A stretch of 64,000 bases of DNA from Candidatus Peribacteraceae bacterium (lineage in GTDB: Bacteria; Patescibacteriota; Gracilibacteria; Peribacterales; Peribacteraceae), in assembly GCA_028718905.1 (NCBI GenBank), contig JAQUKV010000005.1, forward strand, positions 1-64,000. Reading direction: 5' to 3'. Each line of letters begins with the position of its first letter. Within the stretch, counting starts at the first letter, position 1. The position numbers were made by a program, and so were the translations under genes. The notes beneath the pieces are model-generated. The model had not been told where the DNA came from. It did not search any database and saw nothing but the letters and a program-made list of their open reading frames with translations. Shown here piece after piece: positions 42,896 to 50,709 of this stretch.

Positions 42896-42913
42896 TGTAG
42901 AAAATTATCTACA
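42896..42913. promoter_or_regulatory. Candidate operator in the A12-R4 divergent gap
   Basis: TGTAGA and TCTACA form a perfect inverted repeat around AAATTA. The half-site TGTAG resembles the R1 site at 21102-21122 (TGTAGTAAT). R1 and R4 are paralogues, so a shared operator type is plausible. Confidence 0.5.
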
Positions 42914-42928
42914 ACAGTGCTACTGTGT

Positions 42929-42955
42929 CATGGTGAGCGCAGTCGAACCATGACG
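42929..42955. repeat. GTGAGCGCAGTCGAAC repeat flanked by TCATGGT/ACCATGA
   Basis: A short copy of the CTGAGCGAAGTCGAAGGG family whose outer arms are TCATGGT and ACCATGA. It lies between the putative operator and the R4 start. Confidence 0.65.
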
Positions 42956-42992
42956 TCTTTCACCATCATTAGACTACGCACGGAATGACAAT

Positions 42993-43748
42993 ATGATCAC
43001 AGATCTCCTCAAGCTCGGCCTCAGTGACGAAGAAGCAAAAGTCTACCTCGCCTGCCTCGAGGTGAACGGCGGGGCGGTATCGGTGATCGCACGAAAGGCG
43101 GGAGCGCACCGCGTCAGCTGCTACCACACGCTGGAAAAACTCCTCCAGAAAAAACTCTTAAGCCAGTACAACCGCAATGGCGTGAAATGCTTCGCTCCCG
43201 AACCGCCCGAGCGCCTGCAGGAGCTCCAGCTGGAGAAAGCCACCATTGCGAAATCCATCATCCCCGATCTCAAGGCACTCTTAAGCCCTCACGGGTTCCG
43301 CCCCAAGATCCGTTCCTATGAAGGACGTGACGGTGTGGAGCGAGTGTTCCTGGAATCCCTCTCGGCCAAAGGGGAACTTTTGGGCTACACGAACCTGAAA
43401 CAGGTGACGGAGTTCTTTCCGGATTTCTTCCGCGAATACACCAAGAAGCGTTTCGAGCGGAAAATCAAAGCACGCTACCTCTCGCCCAATACCGTGGAGA
43501 GCGTACGTGCGATCGAGCCGTTCCTGCCGAAAGGATACGATCCGTCGCTCATCGAAATCCTGCTCGTGAATCGCGAGCAATTCCCCTTCGAAAATGAAAT
43601 CCTGCTTTTCGGCAATGCCGTAGGCGTGGTCTCGCTCAATCCCGCCGAGCTTTTGGGGATCATTGTCGAGAGCGCCACCTTCACGCGCACCATGAAGGCG
43701 GTCTTTGATCTGGCCTGGTTGGGAGCGACGGCGTTCGTGGCGAAATAA
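42993..43748 (+). CDS. TrmB-like transcriptional regulator R4
   Basis: 251 residues, close paralogue of R1. N-terminal winged helix (KLGLSDEEAKVYLACLEVNG, then ARKAGAHRVSCYHTLEKLLQ) and a C-terminal half with RSYEGRDGVERVFLESLSAK, GELLGYTNLKQV and AWLGATAFVAK. It is divergent from A12 and stands at the head of the array, where a local regulator is expected. Binding to the inverted repeats at 42826-42838 or 42896-42913 is inferred. Ligand unknown. Confidence 0.85.
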   Translation: MITDLLKLGLSDEEAKVYLACLEVNGGAVSVIARKAGAHRVSCYHTLEKLLQKKLLSQYNRNGVKCFAPEPPERLQELQLEKATIAKSIIPDLKALLSPHGFRPKIRSYEGRDGVERVFLESLSAKGELLGYTNLKQVTEFFPDFFREYTKKRFERKIKARYLSPNTVESVRAIEPFLPKGYDPSLIEILLVNREQFPFENEILLFGNAVGVVSLNPAELLGIIVESATFTRTMKAVFDLAWLGATAFVAK

Positions 43749-43755
43749 GATACTT

Positions 43756-43972
43756 TGCCTCACCCCCCTATCCCCCTCTCCGCTCCGGCCAACGCCAACC
43801 CGTCTTCGCCCTTCGCTTCGCTCGGGCTACGCCGGCCAAGCCGGAGAGGGGGTACCCCTTCTATTTGAACAAATTTGGCAAACGGAAAAAGTTCTCCCCT
43901 CTCCCGTTGGAATGCGGTGCAGGTGGGGAGAGGGGCTGGGGGTGAGGCAAAACCGTAGATTTGCCTTCCACG
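43756..43972. repeat. Long CCTCACCCCC...GGGGGTGAGG palindromic element with nested repeats
   Basis: The gap after R4 starts CCTCACCCCCCTATCCCCCT and ends GGGGCTGGGGGTGAGG, a loose inverted frame of about 200 bp. Nested inside is a GTCTTCGCCCTTCGCTTCGC copy flanked by GGCCAA units. It is followed by GGCAAAACCGTAGATTTGCC (43947-43966), like the GH57 insertion. No gene is seen. Confidence 0.7.
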
Positions 43973-43975
43973 CCT

Positions 43976-45472
43976 TCATTCCACGTGCACCTTCACACCC
44001 GGTTTCATGCGGACATTGGGGATGAACAGGGCCAGCAGAGCCCCGAAAAGCACCACGAGACCGGATGCGATGAACACCGTGTGGTAGGCGCCGATCTGTG
44101 CCTTGAGCGAAATGAGGGCGATGAACTGCGCATAGGCGTTCGGATCGGTGGAGTGGAAGGTGCTGAAGCGCGAGAGAGTGATGACATTGTTCTCCGCTGT
44201 GGTCTGGAGGATGGTGCCGAACACGGCGATGCCGAATGCACCGGCGATGTTGCGCGCGAGCGCGAGCACCGAAGAGGCGATGCCCACTTCATGCACGGGA
44301 ACGGCGTTGGCAATGATATTCGTGCGCTGCGCCATTCCGAAGCCGATTCCCGACGCCATGACGATGAGCGGAAGGATAATGTCGATCGGACCGGAACGCG
44401 GATCGAGCGACAGGAAAAGGAAGAGCCCGCACGCCGCTACGAGCGTGGAAATCAAAATGACGTACTTTGGCTGGACAATTCCGGTCAGGCGCCCGCCGAA
44501 CGGAGCCGCAATCATGATAGCCGCCGCCATCGGAATGAAGAGCAGCCCCGTATGGGTGGCGTCGTAGCCGAGGAACGTCTGCGCGAAAATGGGGATGAGG
44601 AAGATGGACCCCATCATGCCCATGAAAACGACGAAGTTGTTGAGCAGAGCCTGCACGAACAGGTTATTGCGGAAAAACTTGATGTCCACGATCGGCTCGC
44701 GGTGGCGGGATTCAACGCGAATAAAATAGAGCGTGCTGAAGAGCGATATGCCGTAGCAGAGAAAGCTTCTGAGCGAGAGCCACCCCCAATCGAGCCCCTT
44801 GTCGAGGACTAACACCAGCGCCGAGAGCGCAATGCCGAGAACAACCGCCCCCTTAAGATCGAACGCCTGCGTCTTGCGTTCCGAAACCGACTCGGTGATG
44901 AAGGCGATGGCCATGAGCACGCCGATGATTCCCACGGGAATATTGATGAGAAAGACCGCCCGCCAGCTGAAATGATCGATCAGCGGGCCGCCGATGAGCG
45001 GGCCGAACACCGCGGCCGCGGCGAAAGAGGAGGACCAGATCCCCAGCGCCTGCGCGCGTTCCTTTTCGTCTTGATACGTCACGGCCAGAATCGCCATGGC
45101 AGTGGGATAATCGGCCGAACCCGCAATGGCCTGAATGACGCGGAAGACGATCATGGAGCTCAAATTCCATGCGAAACCGGCCAGCATGGATCCCACAATG
45201 AAGAGGATAAATCCCATGATATAGACGCGCTTGCGGCCGATGGTGTCGCCCAATTTTCCCCACACGGGAACGAAGACGGCATTCGCCAGAATGTAGGCGG
45301 TGGCGATCCAGCCCGCGGCCGTCACCGTAATGTGGTAGTCATCGATGATCTTTGGTAAAGCCAGATTCACGATGGTCTGGTCCAGGCGCCCGAGGAATGT
45401 GCCGATGATCACCGTAAGGAGAATGATCCACCGCGGGACTGCGCTGCCGGCGGTGGAATCGTTGGAACTCAT
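43976..45472 (-). CDS. MFS drug-efflux transporter, DHA2 (EmrB/QacA) type
   Basis: 498 residues with about 14 hydrophobic segments, the DHA2 number. Motif A is GKLGDTIGRKRVYIMGF near residue 60, and the motif C region reads GPLIGGPLIDHFSWR. It would export hydrophobic compounds using the proton gradient. The adaptor gene lies just upstream with a 7-base gap, so both form an EmrAB-like operon. No outer-membrane channel is present, as expected for a cell with one membrane. Substrate unknown. Confidence 0.9.
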   Translation of the reverse strand: MSSNDSTAGSAVPRWIILLTVIIGTFLGRLDQTIVNLALPKIIDDYHITVTAAGWIATAYILANAVFVPVWGKLGDTIGRKRVYIMGFILFIVGSMLAGFAWNLSSMIVFRVIQAIAGSADYPTAMAILAVTYQDEKERAQALGIWSSSFAAAAVFGPLIGGPLIDHFSWRAVFLINIPVGIIGVLMAIAFITESVSERKTQAFDLKGAVVLGIALSALVLVLDKGLDWGWLSLRSFLCYGISLFSTLYFIRVESRHREPIVDIKFFRNNLFVQALLNNFVVFMGMMGSIFLIPIFAQTFLGYDATHTGLLFIPMAAAIMIAAPFGGRLTGIVQPKYVILISTLVAACGLFLFLSLDPRSGPIDIILPLIVMASGIGFGMAQRTNIIANAVPVHEVGIASSVLALARNIAGAFGIAVFGTILQTTAENNVITLSRFSTFHSTDPNAYAQFIALISLKAQIGAYHTVFIASGLVVLFGALLALFIPNVRMKPGVKVHVE

Positions 45473-45479
45473 ACGAAGA

Positions 45480-46157
45480 TTACTTCACGATCCACACACG
45501 TGCGGACATGCCGTTGATCAGCTCCGGATAGGCGTTCACGTCGTAATCGATCTTCACGTCGAACTCCTTCTCCTGACGCTTGTCGGAAATATTGAAGACG
45601 ACATCCCCCGTACGATCCGTCTGGCTGACGAACGACACGATCCCCTCGAATTCTTTCGATCCGAACGCATCCACAGTGAAGAGAACGCGCTGTCCTTTGA
45701 CGATATCCTTGAGCCCCTTGTCTTCCTCCACCCGTGCCACCACCTGAAGCTCTTTGGGCTGGATCATGGTCACCACCGCCTCTCCCGTCCGGATGATGGC
45801 ACCGAGATCCTGACGCACGCTGATTGCGACGCCCGGCACTTCCGCACGGACCATCTCATCCCCCACGCGCGCCACAATCTGGTTCGCCGAGAGATGATCC
45901 CCCTCCTCCACCGAAACCCTTTTTAAGGGACCTGCCTGAAGCGGCGTGAGATTGATGAGAGGCGCGGTAATTGCCGCCTGATCGGTATAGACGTAGCGCT
46001 GCTGGTTCAACCAGTACCCGATGCCGACGATCAGACTGATCGCACCGGCTATGGTAAAACCACTGATGATGGCCTTGCGGCTCGGGCCACCGCGCTTTCC
46101 CGAAGAATGCGGTTTTTGGTGATCATGGGCCGCAGAATTCGCATGGATCTCTGTCAT
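45480..46157 (-). CDS. HlyD/EmrA-type membrane fusion protein
   Basis: 225 residues, short for the family. One N-terminal membrane helix at about residues 29-48 (AIISGFTIAGAISLIVGIGYW), then a lipoyl-like hairpin (LTPLQAGPLKRVSVEEGDHL) and beta-barrel (VVARVEEDKGLKDIVKGQRV) domains. The long coiled-coil hairpin used to reach an outer-membrane channel is missing, fitting a single-membrane cell. A His-rich N-terminal tail (HANSAAHDHQKPH) is cytoplasmic. Partner is the MFS protein encoded immediately downstream. Confidence 0.82.
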   Translation of the reverse strand: MTEIHANSAAHDHQKPHSSGKRGGPSRKAIISGFTIAGAISLIVGIGYWLNQQRYVYTDQAAITAPLINLTPLQAGPLKRVSVEEGDHLSANQIVARVGDEMVRAEVPGVAISVRQDLGAIIRTGEAVVTMIQPKELQVVARVEEDKGLKDIVKGQRVLFTVDAFGSKEFEGIVSFVSQTDRTGDVVFNISDKRQEKEFDVKIDYDVNAYPELINGMSARVWIVK

Positions 46158-46241
46158 GGAAAAGCGTTACATTTGAGCATAATTTTCAATATATATCAAC
46201 CATTCGCACAGAGAAAACCCCCGCACCTATTAGAATGAGAT

Positions 46242-46778
46242 TTACGCCCCCGTCGTGTTTTTGATGATCTGATTCGGCTGGAACGTCATCGAAAGATACG
46301 GCTTGGCGGCATCCGTGTACTGCGCATGCTGGTGCACGTTTTGCTGCTGCCAGAGCCGCGTGACCTCGGAACAATCCATGGCACCGTCGAAGCCATTGTT
46401 CTTGTTCTGGACAACGCCGTTCTTGAGGATCTTGAATGTCCAGTGCAGATGCGGACCGGTGGAGCTGCCCGTCTTGCCGCTCAATGCCACCGGATCACCC
46501 TGCGAAACGGACTGCCCGTTCTTCACGGTGATCTGGGAGCAATGTCCGAGAAGACTCCTTCTGGTCGGCCCATCAATGACAACATACTTTCCGTACCCCG
46601 TCGCCCCGTCGTCCTTCACCGTGCAGACGCCATCGTGCGGCGCGAAGACCTTCGTCCCCTCCGGGCATCCGAAATCGAAACCGTTATGCCCGAGGTATCC
46701 GTACTGCTGATAGATCTCTTTGTTCTGACCGAAACCTTGAGTGACCGTGGGTGTGCCGGGAAGCGGGGAGAAAATCAT
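46242..46778 (-). CDS. M23 (LytM-type) metallopeptidase
   Basis: Cuts peptide cross-links of peptidoglycan. The 178-residue chain is essentially one catalytic domain: GHNGFDFGCPEG provides the first zinc His and Asp, and HLHW the catalytic and zinc His pair. All expected ligands are seen. There is no signal peptide or anchor from the only good start, so export would need another route or an unannotated start. It lies at the downstream end of a co-directional run that includes the thioredoxin-like and permease genes. Confidence 0.85.
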   Translation of the reverse strand: MIFSPLPGTPTVTQGFGQNKEIYQQYGYLGHNGFDFGCPEGTKVFAPHDGVCTVKDDGATGYGKYVVIDGPTRRSLLGHCSQITVKNGQSVSQGDPVALSGKTGSSTGPHLHWTFKILKNGVVQNKNNGFDGAMDCSEVTRLWQQQNVHQHAQYTDAAKPYLSMTFQPNQIIKNTTGA

Positions 46779-46924
46779 AAAAGCATGTGGAACAACAAAC
46801 AGTATGCAACAAGAACCGACTTAATAAAACACCTACAAAACAAACAAAACAACACACGGGTTGGGGCGCGTCACGGGGGGTGAAGGGGAAAGTGGAGTGG
46901 GCGTTGACGCGCCAGCGTTTTGGC

Positions 46925-46950
46925 TCCACCTTTGTCGCGACAAAGGTGGA
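46925..46950. repeat. Perfect 26-bp palindrome
   Basis: TCCACCTTTGTCG and CGACAAAGGTGGA meet with no loop. It sits between the M23 gene and the gene at 46956-47489. A TTTTTGTCGC...GCGAC relative appears near 55018-55046. No other content is seen in 46779-46924. Confidence 0.75.
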
Positions 46951-46955
46951 AATTA

Positions 46956-47489
46956 CTATTCGATACAGCAATCAATGACCTTCTTCACCAACGCTCCCAT
47001 CGCCCCCATAAACCCCTTCTTCGCCGTATCCTGCTTATTAAGCGCCCCATCATCGATCTTCTTGATATCCCCCACATTGAGCAGCTTCATATTGAGTCCC
47101 CAGAAGAGCGAGTAGAGGTTGTACGCCTTGCCGAAGAGATCATAGGCCTCATCCTTCTTCCCCATGCCAAGCTGCTTTGTGCCGACTTCCATCAACCGCA
47201 TCGACGCGGCGAGCAGATGCTTACTGATGCACCACACTTCCCCCTCGTACTCCTTGATGATCTTTTTTAAGAGGTTTTTGCGCATCTCACGCACGTCCTT
47301 GATCATATCGTAGTACTCGCTCTTGTCGAGCTTGGCCCCGGTGAAGAAGAAATGCTCCTCGATCGAGATCAGATTCATGATCGCAATGCTCAGATCCTGA
47401 TCGGACGAGAGATCCATCTTCTCCTGCTTCTTCATGGTGTCGACTTTGTCGATGAAGGCCTGCAGCTGCTGGGGGGTAGGGTCGGCCAT
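46956..47489 (-). CDS. Helical protein of unknown function
   Basis: 177 residues, predicted mostly helical, soluble, and ending in a Cys pair (VIDCCIE). Segments such as IAIMNLISIEEHFFFTGAKL and EYYDMIKDVREMRKNLLKKI look like a four-helix bundle. I recognise no family. It starts four bases after the stop of the next gene upstream, so it is probably expressed with the CPVC membrane protein. Confidence 0.7.
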   Translation of the reverse strand: MADPTPQQLQAFIDKVDTMKKQEKMDLSSDQDLSIAIMNLISIEEHFFFTGAKLDKSEYYDMIKDVREMRKNLLKKIIKEYEGEVWCISKHLLAASMRLMEVGTKQLGMGKKDEAYDLFGKAYNLYSLFWGLNMKLLNVGDIKKIDDGALNKQDTAKKGFMGAMGALVKKVIDCCIE

Positions 47490-47493
47490 ATGA

Positions 47494-48003
47494 TCAGAGG
47501 GTGACGTAGTAGAAGAAAAGGCTGAGCAGAATCAGCGGAAACACCGGCATCACGACCTTCTCGAAGGGAAAGTGCGCATGCCCGCGCCTGGCTTTGATGC
47601 GCTGGTACCACGACCCGCCGATGTAGAACGCGATGGCACCCGCGATGATACCGAGCAGAAGCTTGTCGACGCCCCAGAGCAGATGATCGGGATGACCCAC
47701 AATATCGCTGAACGCGAACGGGAGCGGCAACACGACGAGCACGAAATAGCCGAGCGCCGTCAGGAAGTCGCGGGCGAAGAAATGGATGTTCTTCTTATCA
47801 AACCACGCAATGTTCCACATGGCCATCGATACCGTCAGTCCGCCGATCCACACACCCGTGACGGAATCATCGATGCCGAGACGCTCCGAAATGCCCAATC
47901 CCACGCCCACGGCGATGGTACAAACAGGGCAGACCGCCATCGCTTTTCCGGCGACGAGGAACAGGAACCCTGCACAGGGAAGGAGCCGGAGAAATCTGGT
48001 CAT
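47494..48003 (-). CDS. Membrane protein with CPVC motif
   Basis: 169 residues. A signal-like N-terminus (RLLPCAGFLFLVAGKAMA) is followed at once by CPVC at about residues 25-28, then about four membrane segments. The Cys pair would face the outside and could exchange electrons or disulfides. Its start overlaps the stop of the thioredoxin-like gene as ATGA, so the two are coupled and may be redox partners. No family name can be given with confidence. Confidence 0.7.
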   Translation of the reverse strand: MTRFLRLLPCAGFLFLVAGKAMAVCPVCTIAVGVGLGISERLGIDDSVTGVWIGGLTVSMAMWNIAWFDKKNIHFFARDFLTALGYFVLVVLPLPFAFSDIVGHPDHLLWGVDKLLLGIIAGAIAFYIGGSWYQRIKARRGHAHFPFEKVVMPVFPLILLSLFFYYVTL

Positions 48004-48392
48004 AGCTGCTGCTGGAAGAACGCAATAATGTCTTTATCCCCTGTCAGACACTGTGTCCCCGTCCAGAAGAACGGAATACCGATGTTGTCCGTCGGGAACC
48101 CGCAACTTTTCGCAACCCTGCCCATCTCGCGGGCATTGCTCTTGTTTTTGTACACCTCTTTGCGAACAAACTGCACCTTCTGCTCCACATTGTTCTCGGT
48201 CACAAATGCCTCCACATTGGCGCAGTGCGGACAGCCGTCGCCGTAGTAGAGCACCATATCCTTCGGGAGCGAGTTTCCGCCCGATCGGGCGAAGAAGAAC
48301 ACCGCTACGAGAAATACAACCACGGCAATGCCGCCGATGATCGGCTTCAGGGATCTCCGGGAACGGGTCAGCGTGGCATCGAAGGAATCCAT
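48000..48392 (-). CDS. Membrane-anchored thioredoxin/glutaredoxin-like protein
   Basis: 130 residues from the ATG at 48392 (48401 adds three residues). One membrane helix at about residues 18-38 (IIGGIAVVVFLVAVFFFARS) is followed by a thioredoxin-like domain: VLYYGDGCPHCANVEAFV carries the active CPHC, and IGIPFFWTG supplies the cis-Pro. It is expected to act on thiols outside the membrane. A long open extension upstream overlaps the permease gene and is not family-like. Confidence 0.82.
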   Translation of the reverse strand: MDSFDATLTRSRRSLKPIIGGIAVVVFLVAVFFFARSGGNSLPKDMVLYYGDGCPHCANVEAFVTENNVEQKVQFVRKEVYKNKSNAREMGRVAKSCGFPTDNIGIPFFWTGTQCLTGDKDIIAFFQQQL

Positions 48393-48433
48393 AGCCACCA
48401 TAGGGTAGCGGGAAAAAGGATCAAGTCTATGGA

Positions 48434-49396
48434 CTAGAGCACCGAATTGAAGAGAAATCCTGTGAACAGGATCCCGATCCCCACCACGCCGGCAAAAAGA
48501 AGAATGAGTTTCGTCTGCATCACCCGGCGAAGAATGAGAAATTCCGGCAGCGACAGCCCCGTCACCGCCATCATGAACGCAAGCGTCGTGCCCATCGCGA
48601 CACCCTTCTCGGCGAGCACCGCGACGATCGGCATCACTCCCGCCGCATTGGCGTAGAGCGGAATGCCGATCAGCACGGCGAACGGAACCGCATACCACCG
48701 GTCCGCGCCCGCAAAGCGTCCCAGAAAATCCGCAGGGACGTATCCGTGCATCCACGCTCCGACACCGATGCCGATCAGGACGATCCACCACACGCGCTTC
48801 AGAATCATCCGCGTATACCTGCCGGCAAAGGCCAGACGTTCGGGCCATGTATCCATCTGTTTTCGGCCTGTGCCGCAGTTTCCGTCTTGCACAGCACGAT
48901 CCACCAGATGTTCAAGATGCAGGGACCCGATGGCCAACCCGGCAAGAACGGCAATGGTGAGTCCGCTCGCAATATAGAGCAGTGCGACCTTCAGCCCGAA
49001 TGTGGCGAGCAGGAGCGCCAGCGCCACTTCATTCACCATGGGCGACGCGATGAGAAAGGTGAATGTCACACCGAGTGGGACTCCCGCCTCGAGAAACCCA
49101 AGAAAAAGCGGAATGGCGCTGCAGGTGCAGAAGGGCGTGATGACACCGATGCCGCCCGCCATCACGTGCCCCGCCAACCGCCCGCGGCGTGAGAGGAGCG
49201 AGCGGATGCGCTCGGGCGGAATAAAGGTACGGATGACCGTAACCGCCTCGATGATGACGATGAGGAGCAGAAAGATCTTGAGCGTGTCTTCGATGAAAAA
49301 GTGCACGGCTGCTGCAAGGCGTGTCTCGGCGGCAAGTCCCAATACACGGTAGGTGACGGCATCGGCCAAAATCGTCAGCGGACGGAAAATATTCAT
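48434..49396 (-). CDS. DUF318/ArsP-type permease
   Basis: 320 residues with about eight to ten membrane segments. The FCTCSAIPLFLGFLEAGVPL motif near residue 90 is the signature Cys-containing loop of the UPF0718/ArsP permeases, and a second half repeats the pattern (LIGIPLYANAAGVMPIVAVL). Some family members export trivalent organoarsenicals; many have no known substrate. The thioredoxin-like gene lies just downstream on the same strand, suggesting handling of thiol-reactive compounds. TTAATC lies seven bases before its ATG. Confidence 0.85.
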   Translation of the reverse strand: MNIFRPLTILADAVTYRVLGLAAETRLAAAVHFFIEDTLKIFLLLIVIIEAVTVIRTFIPPERIRSLLSRRGRLAGHVMAGGIGVITPFCTCSAIPLFLGFLEAGVPLGVTFTFLIASPMVNEVALALLLATFGLKVALLYIASGLTIAVLAGLAIGSLHLEHLVDRAVQDGNCGTGRKQMDTWPERLAFAGRYTRMILKRVWWIVLIGIGVGAWMHGYVPADFLGRFAGADRWYAVPFAVLIGIPLYANAAGVMPIVAVLAEKGVAMGTTLAFMMAVTGLSLPEFLILRRVMQTKLILLFAGVVGIGILFTGFLFNSVL

Positions 49397-49492
49397 AGGA
49401 GAAGATTAACAAAATTGGAAAGGGACACCAACTTTTTACTTCCTCATCGGAAAATTATTGCGTACAATGCGCGCTCATTTCCCTCCACCCTT

Positions 49493-49897
49493 ATGAAACG
49501 GACACAGCTGACTCTTCTGTTCCTCCTTCCGGTGCTGCTCGCCGGCTGCGGCGCGCCCGTAGCGGTCACCGAGCCGACTCCCGGGGCTGCCGCTTCTTCC
49601 TCCGCACAGGAAGGCGCGAGTGCCCAATCGGCACAATCATCGGCGACATCACAGGTGACGCAGCAAACGTGGACCATGACACAGGTGGCAGAACACGCGG
49701 ACGCGCAGAGCTGCTACACGGTGATCAACGGCGGCGTCTATGACGTCACCTCCTTCGCCAATGTGCACAAAGGAGGGGCAGAGAAAGTTCTCGCTCTCTG
49801 CGGAAAGGATGGAACCGCAAGTTTCGAAAAGAAGCACGGCGGTCAGGAGAAAGCCGTAGCGACACTCGAATCTCTCAGAATCGGAACACTGCAGTAG
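49493..49897 (+). CDS. Lipoprotein with cytochrome b5-like domain
   Basis: 134 residues. The N-terminus has a lipobox (LLFLLPVLLAGCG), so it should be lipid-anchored outside. A Ser/Ala/Gln-rich linker follows, then a cytochrome b5-like fold (WTMTQVAEHADAQSCYTVIN, VYDVTSFANVHKGG). The first heme ligand would be the His of VHKGG (HPGG in classical b5) and the second that of KKHGGQ. Heme binding is inferred. TACAAT at 49463-49468 is a possible -10 box. It is divergent from the permease gene. Confidence 0.8.
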   Translation: MKRTQLTLLFLLPVLLAGCGAPVAVTEPTPGAAASSSAQEGASAQSAQSSATSQVTQQTWTMTQVAEHADAQSCYTVINGGVYDVTSFANVHKGGAEKVLALCGKDGTASFEKKHGGQEKAVATLESLRIGTLQ

Positions 49898-49902
49898 TCT
49901 CT

Positions 49903-50103
49903 TCACTCTGTGTCATCGCCATAGAGAAGTGCCGCAAGCTCCGGCGCCTCTCTGCTCATCTGGCTCTTCGGAAAAAAGCGCCTGATCTCGTCATACGCAG
50001 CCTGCTGGCTGACGGATGCGTGCGCCACGTTGTGCTTCTCCTCAACGGTCTCATTCCGGCGACAAACGAAAGAAGCGTAACAATGAAGGTGGAAAGTGCG
50101 CAT
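49903..50103 (-). CDS. Possible small protein of unknown function
   Basis: A 66-residue frame starting MRTFHLHCYASFVCRR and ending LAALLYGDDTE. The C-terminal part (DEIRRFFPKSQMSREAPELA) looks protein-like, but no promoter or coupling supports it. It may be a genuine small gene or chance. Confidence 0.3.
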   Translation of the reverse strand: MRTFHLHCYASFVCRRNETVEEKHNVAHASVSQQAAYDEIRRFFPKSQMSREAPELAALLYGDDTE

Positions 50104-50132
50104 GTTTAAGCCAAACTGCTGAATATTGACAA

Positions 50133-50161
50133 TTGTATGAAATGTAATTTTAAGATATAAT
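50133..50161 (+). promoter_or_regulatory. Promoter of the SMR-like gene
   Basis: TTGTAT (50133-50138), 17 bases, TATAAT (50156-50161). A consensus TTGACA at 50126-50131 is 24 bases from the -10 box and too far to be used with it. Confidence 0.65.
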
Positions 50162-50193
50162 AGTGTCGTGTCTGCTTCTTCTCTCTGACTCCC

Positions 50194-50568
50194 ATGAAAT
50201 ACACAGGAACAAGGAGTACGAAGCACCTCAGCTTCACCTCTCACAACAACAAAATGGTCTACCTTCTCGTGATCGGCATCCTGATTGCAGAGACGATCGC
50301 CCTGAGTTTTCTGAAGGAATACGCCGCCAATGCCAATATCCTCTTCTACGGTCTGGGACTCCTCTTCTACGTCGTCGTGACAATGCTCCTCGTGAAGTCA
50401 TTCAAGTACGAGGGAATGGGCGTGGTCAACGTGCTGTGGTCCGCCTTCTCCATCATGTTCGTCGTGGCCGCGGGAATTTTCTTCTTCAAAGAAAAGGTTC
50501 ACCTCTTGGAACTGCTGGGAGTGGTCCTGGTGCTGTGCGGTGTCTCGCTGATACGGATCTTTGAGTGA
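50194..50568 (+). CDS. Small four-helix membrane protein, SMR/DMT-like
   Basis: 124 residues with four membrane segments. The Glu in the first helix (IGILIAETIALSFLKEYA) matches the essential acidic residue of EmrE-type small multidrug transporters, and the last helix (LLELLGVVLVLCGVSLIRIF) fits the half-EamA pattern. It would work as a dimer exporting cations or small molecules. A polar 20-residue N-terminal extension is unusual; a later Met (KMVYLL, about residue 21) may be the true start. tRNA-Val follows on the other strand. Confidence 0.75.
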   Translation: MKYTGTRSTKHLSFTSHNNKMVYLLVIGILIAETIALSFLKEYAANANILFYGLGLLFYVVVTMLLVKSFKYEGMGVVNVLWSAFSIMFVVAAGIFFFKEKVHLLELLGVVLVLCGVSLIRIFE

Positions 50569-50591
50569 AGTTGCTTCGTGTGACGTGAGGA

Positions 50592-50668
50592 TGGTGGACG
50601 ATACTGGATTCGAACCAGTGACCTTGCGGATGTGAACCGCACGCTCTAACCAGCTGAGCTAATCGTCC
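50592..50668 (-). tRNA. tRNA-Val (anticodon CAC)
   Basis: A full cloverleaf on the minus strand: acceptor GGACGAT/ATCGTCC, D arm GCTC...GAGC, anticodon stem TGCGG/CCGCA with loop TTCACAT, T arm ACTGG-TTCGAAT-CCAGT, discriminator A and an encoded CCA end. Anticodon CAC reads GUG valine codons. Confidence 0.92.
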
Positions 50669-50709
50669 GGTGCGCCCATGGTACCAAAGCACCCGGGATC
50701 TTCAATGAA

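Noticed and set aside
50126..50161. TTGACA and TATAAT as one promoter upstream of the SMR-like gene
   Set aside because: The spacer is 24 bases, outside the usual 15-19; TTGTAT with a 17-base spacer was chosen.
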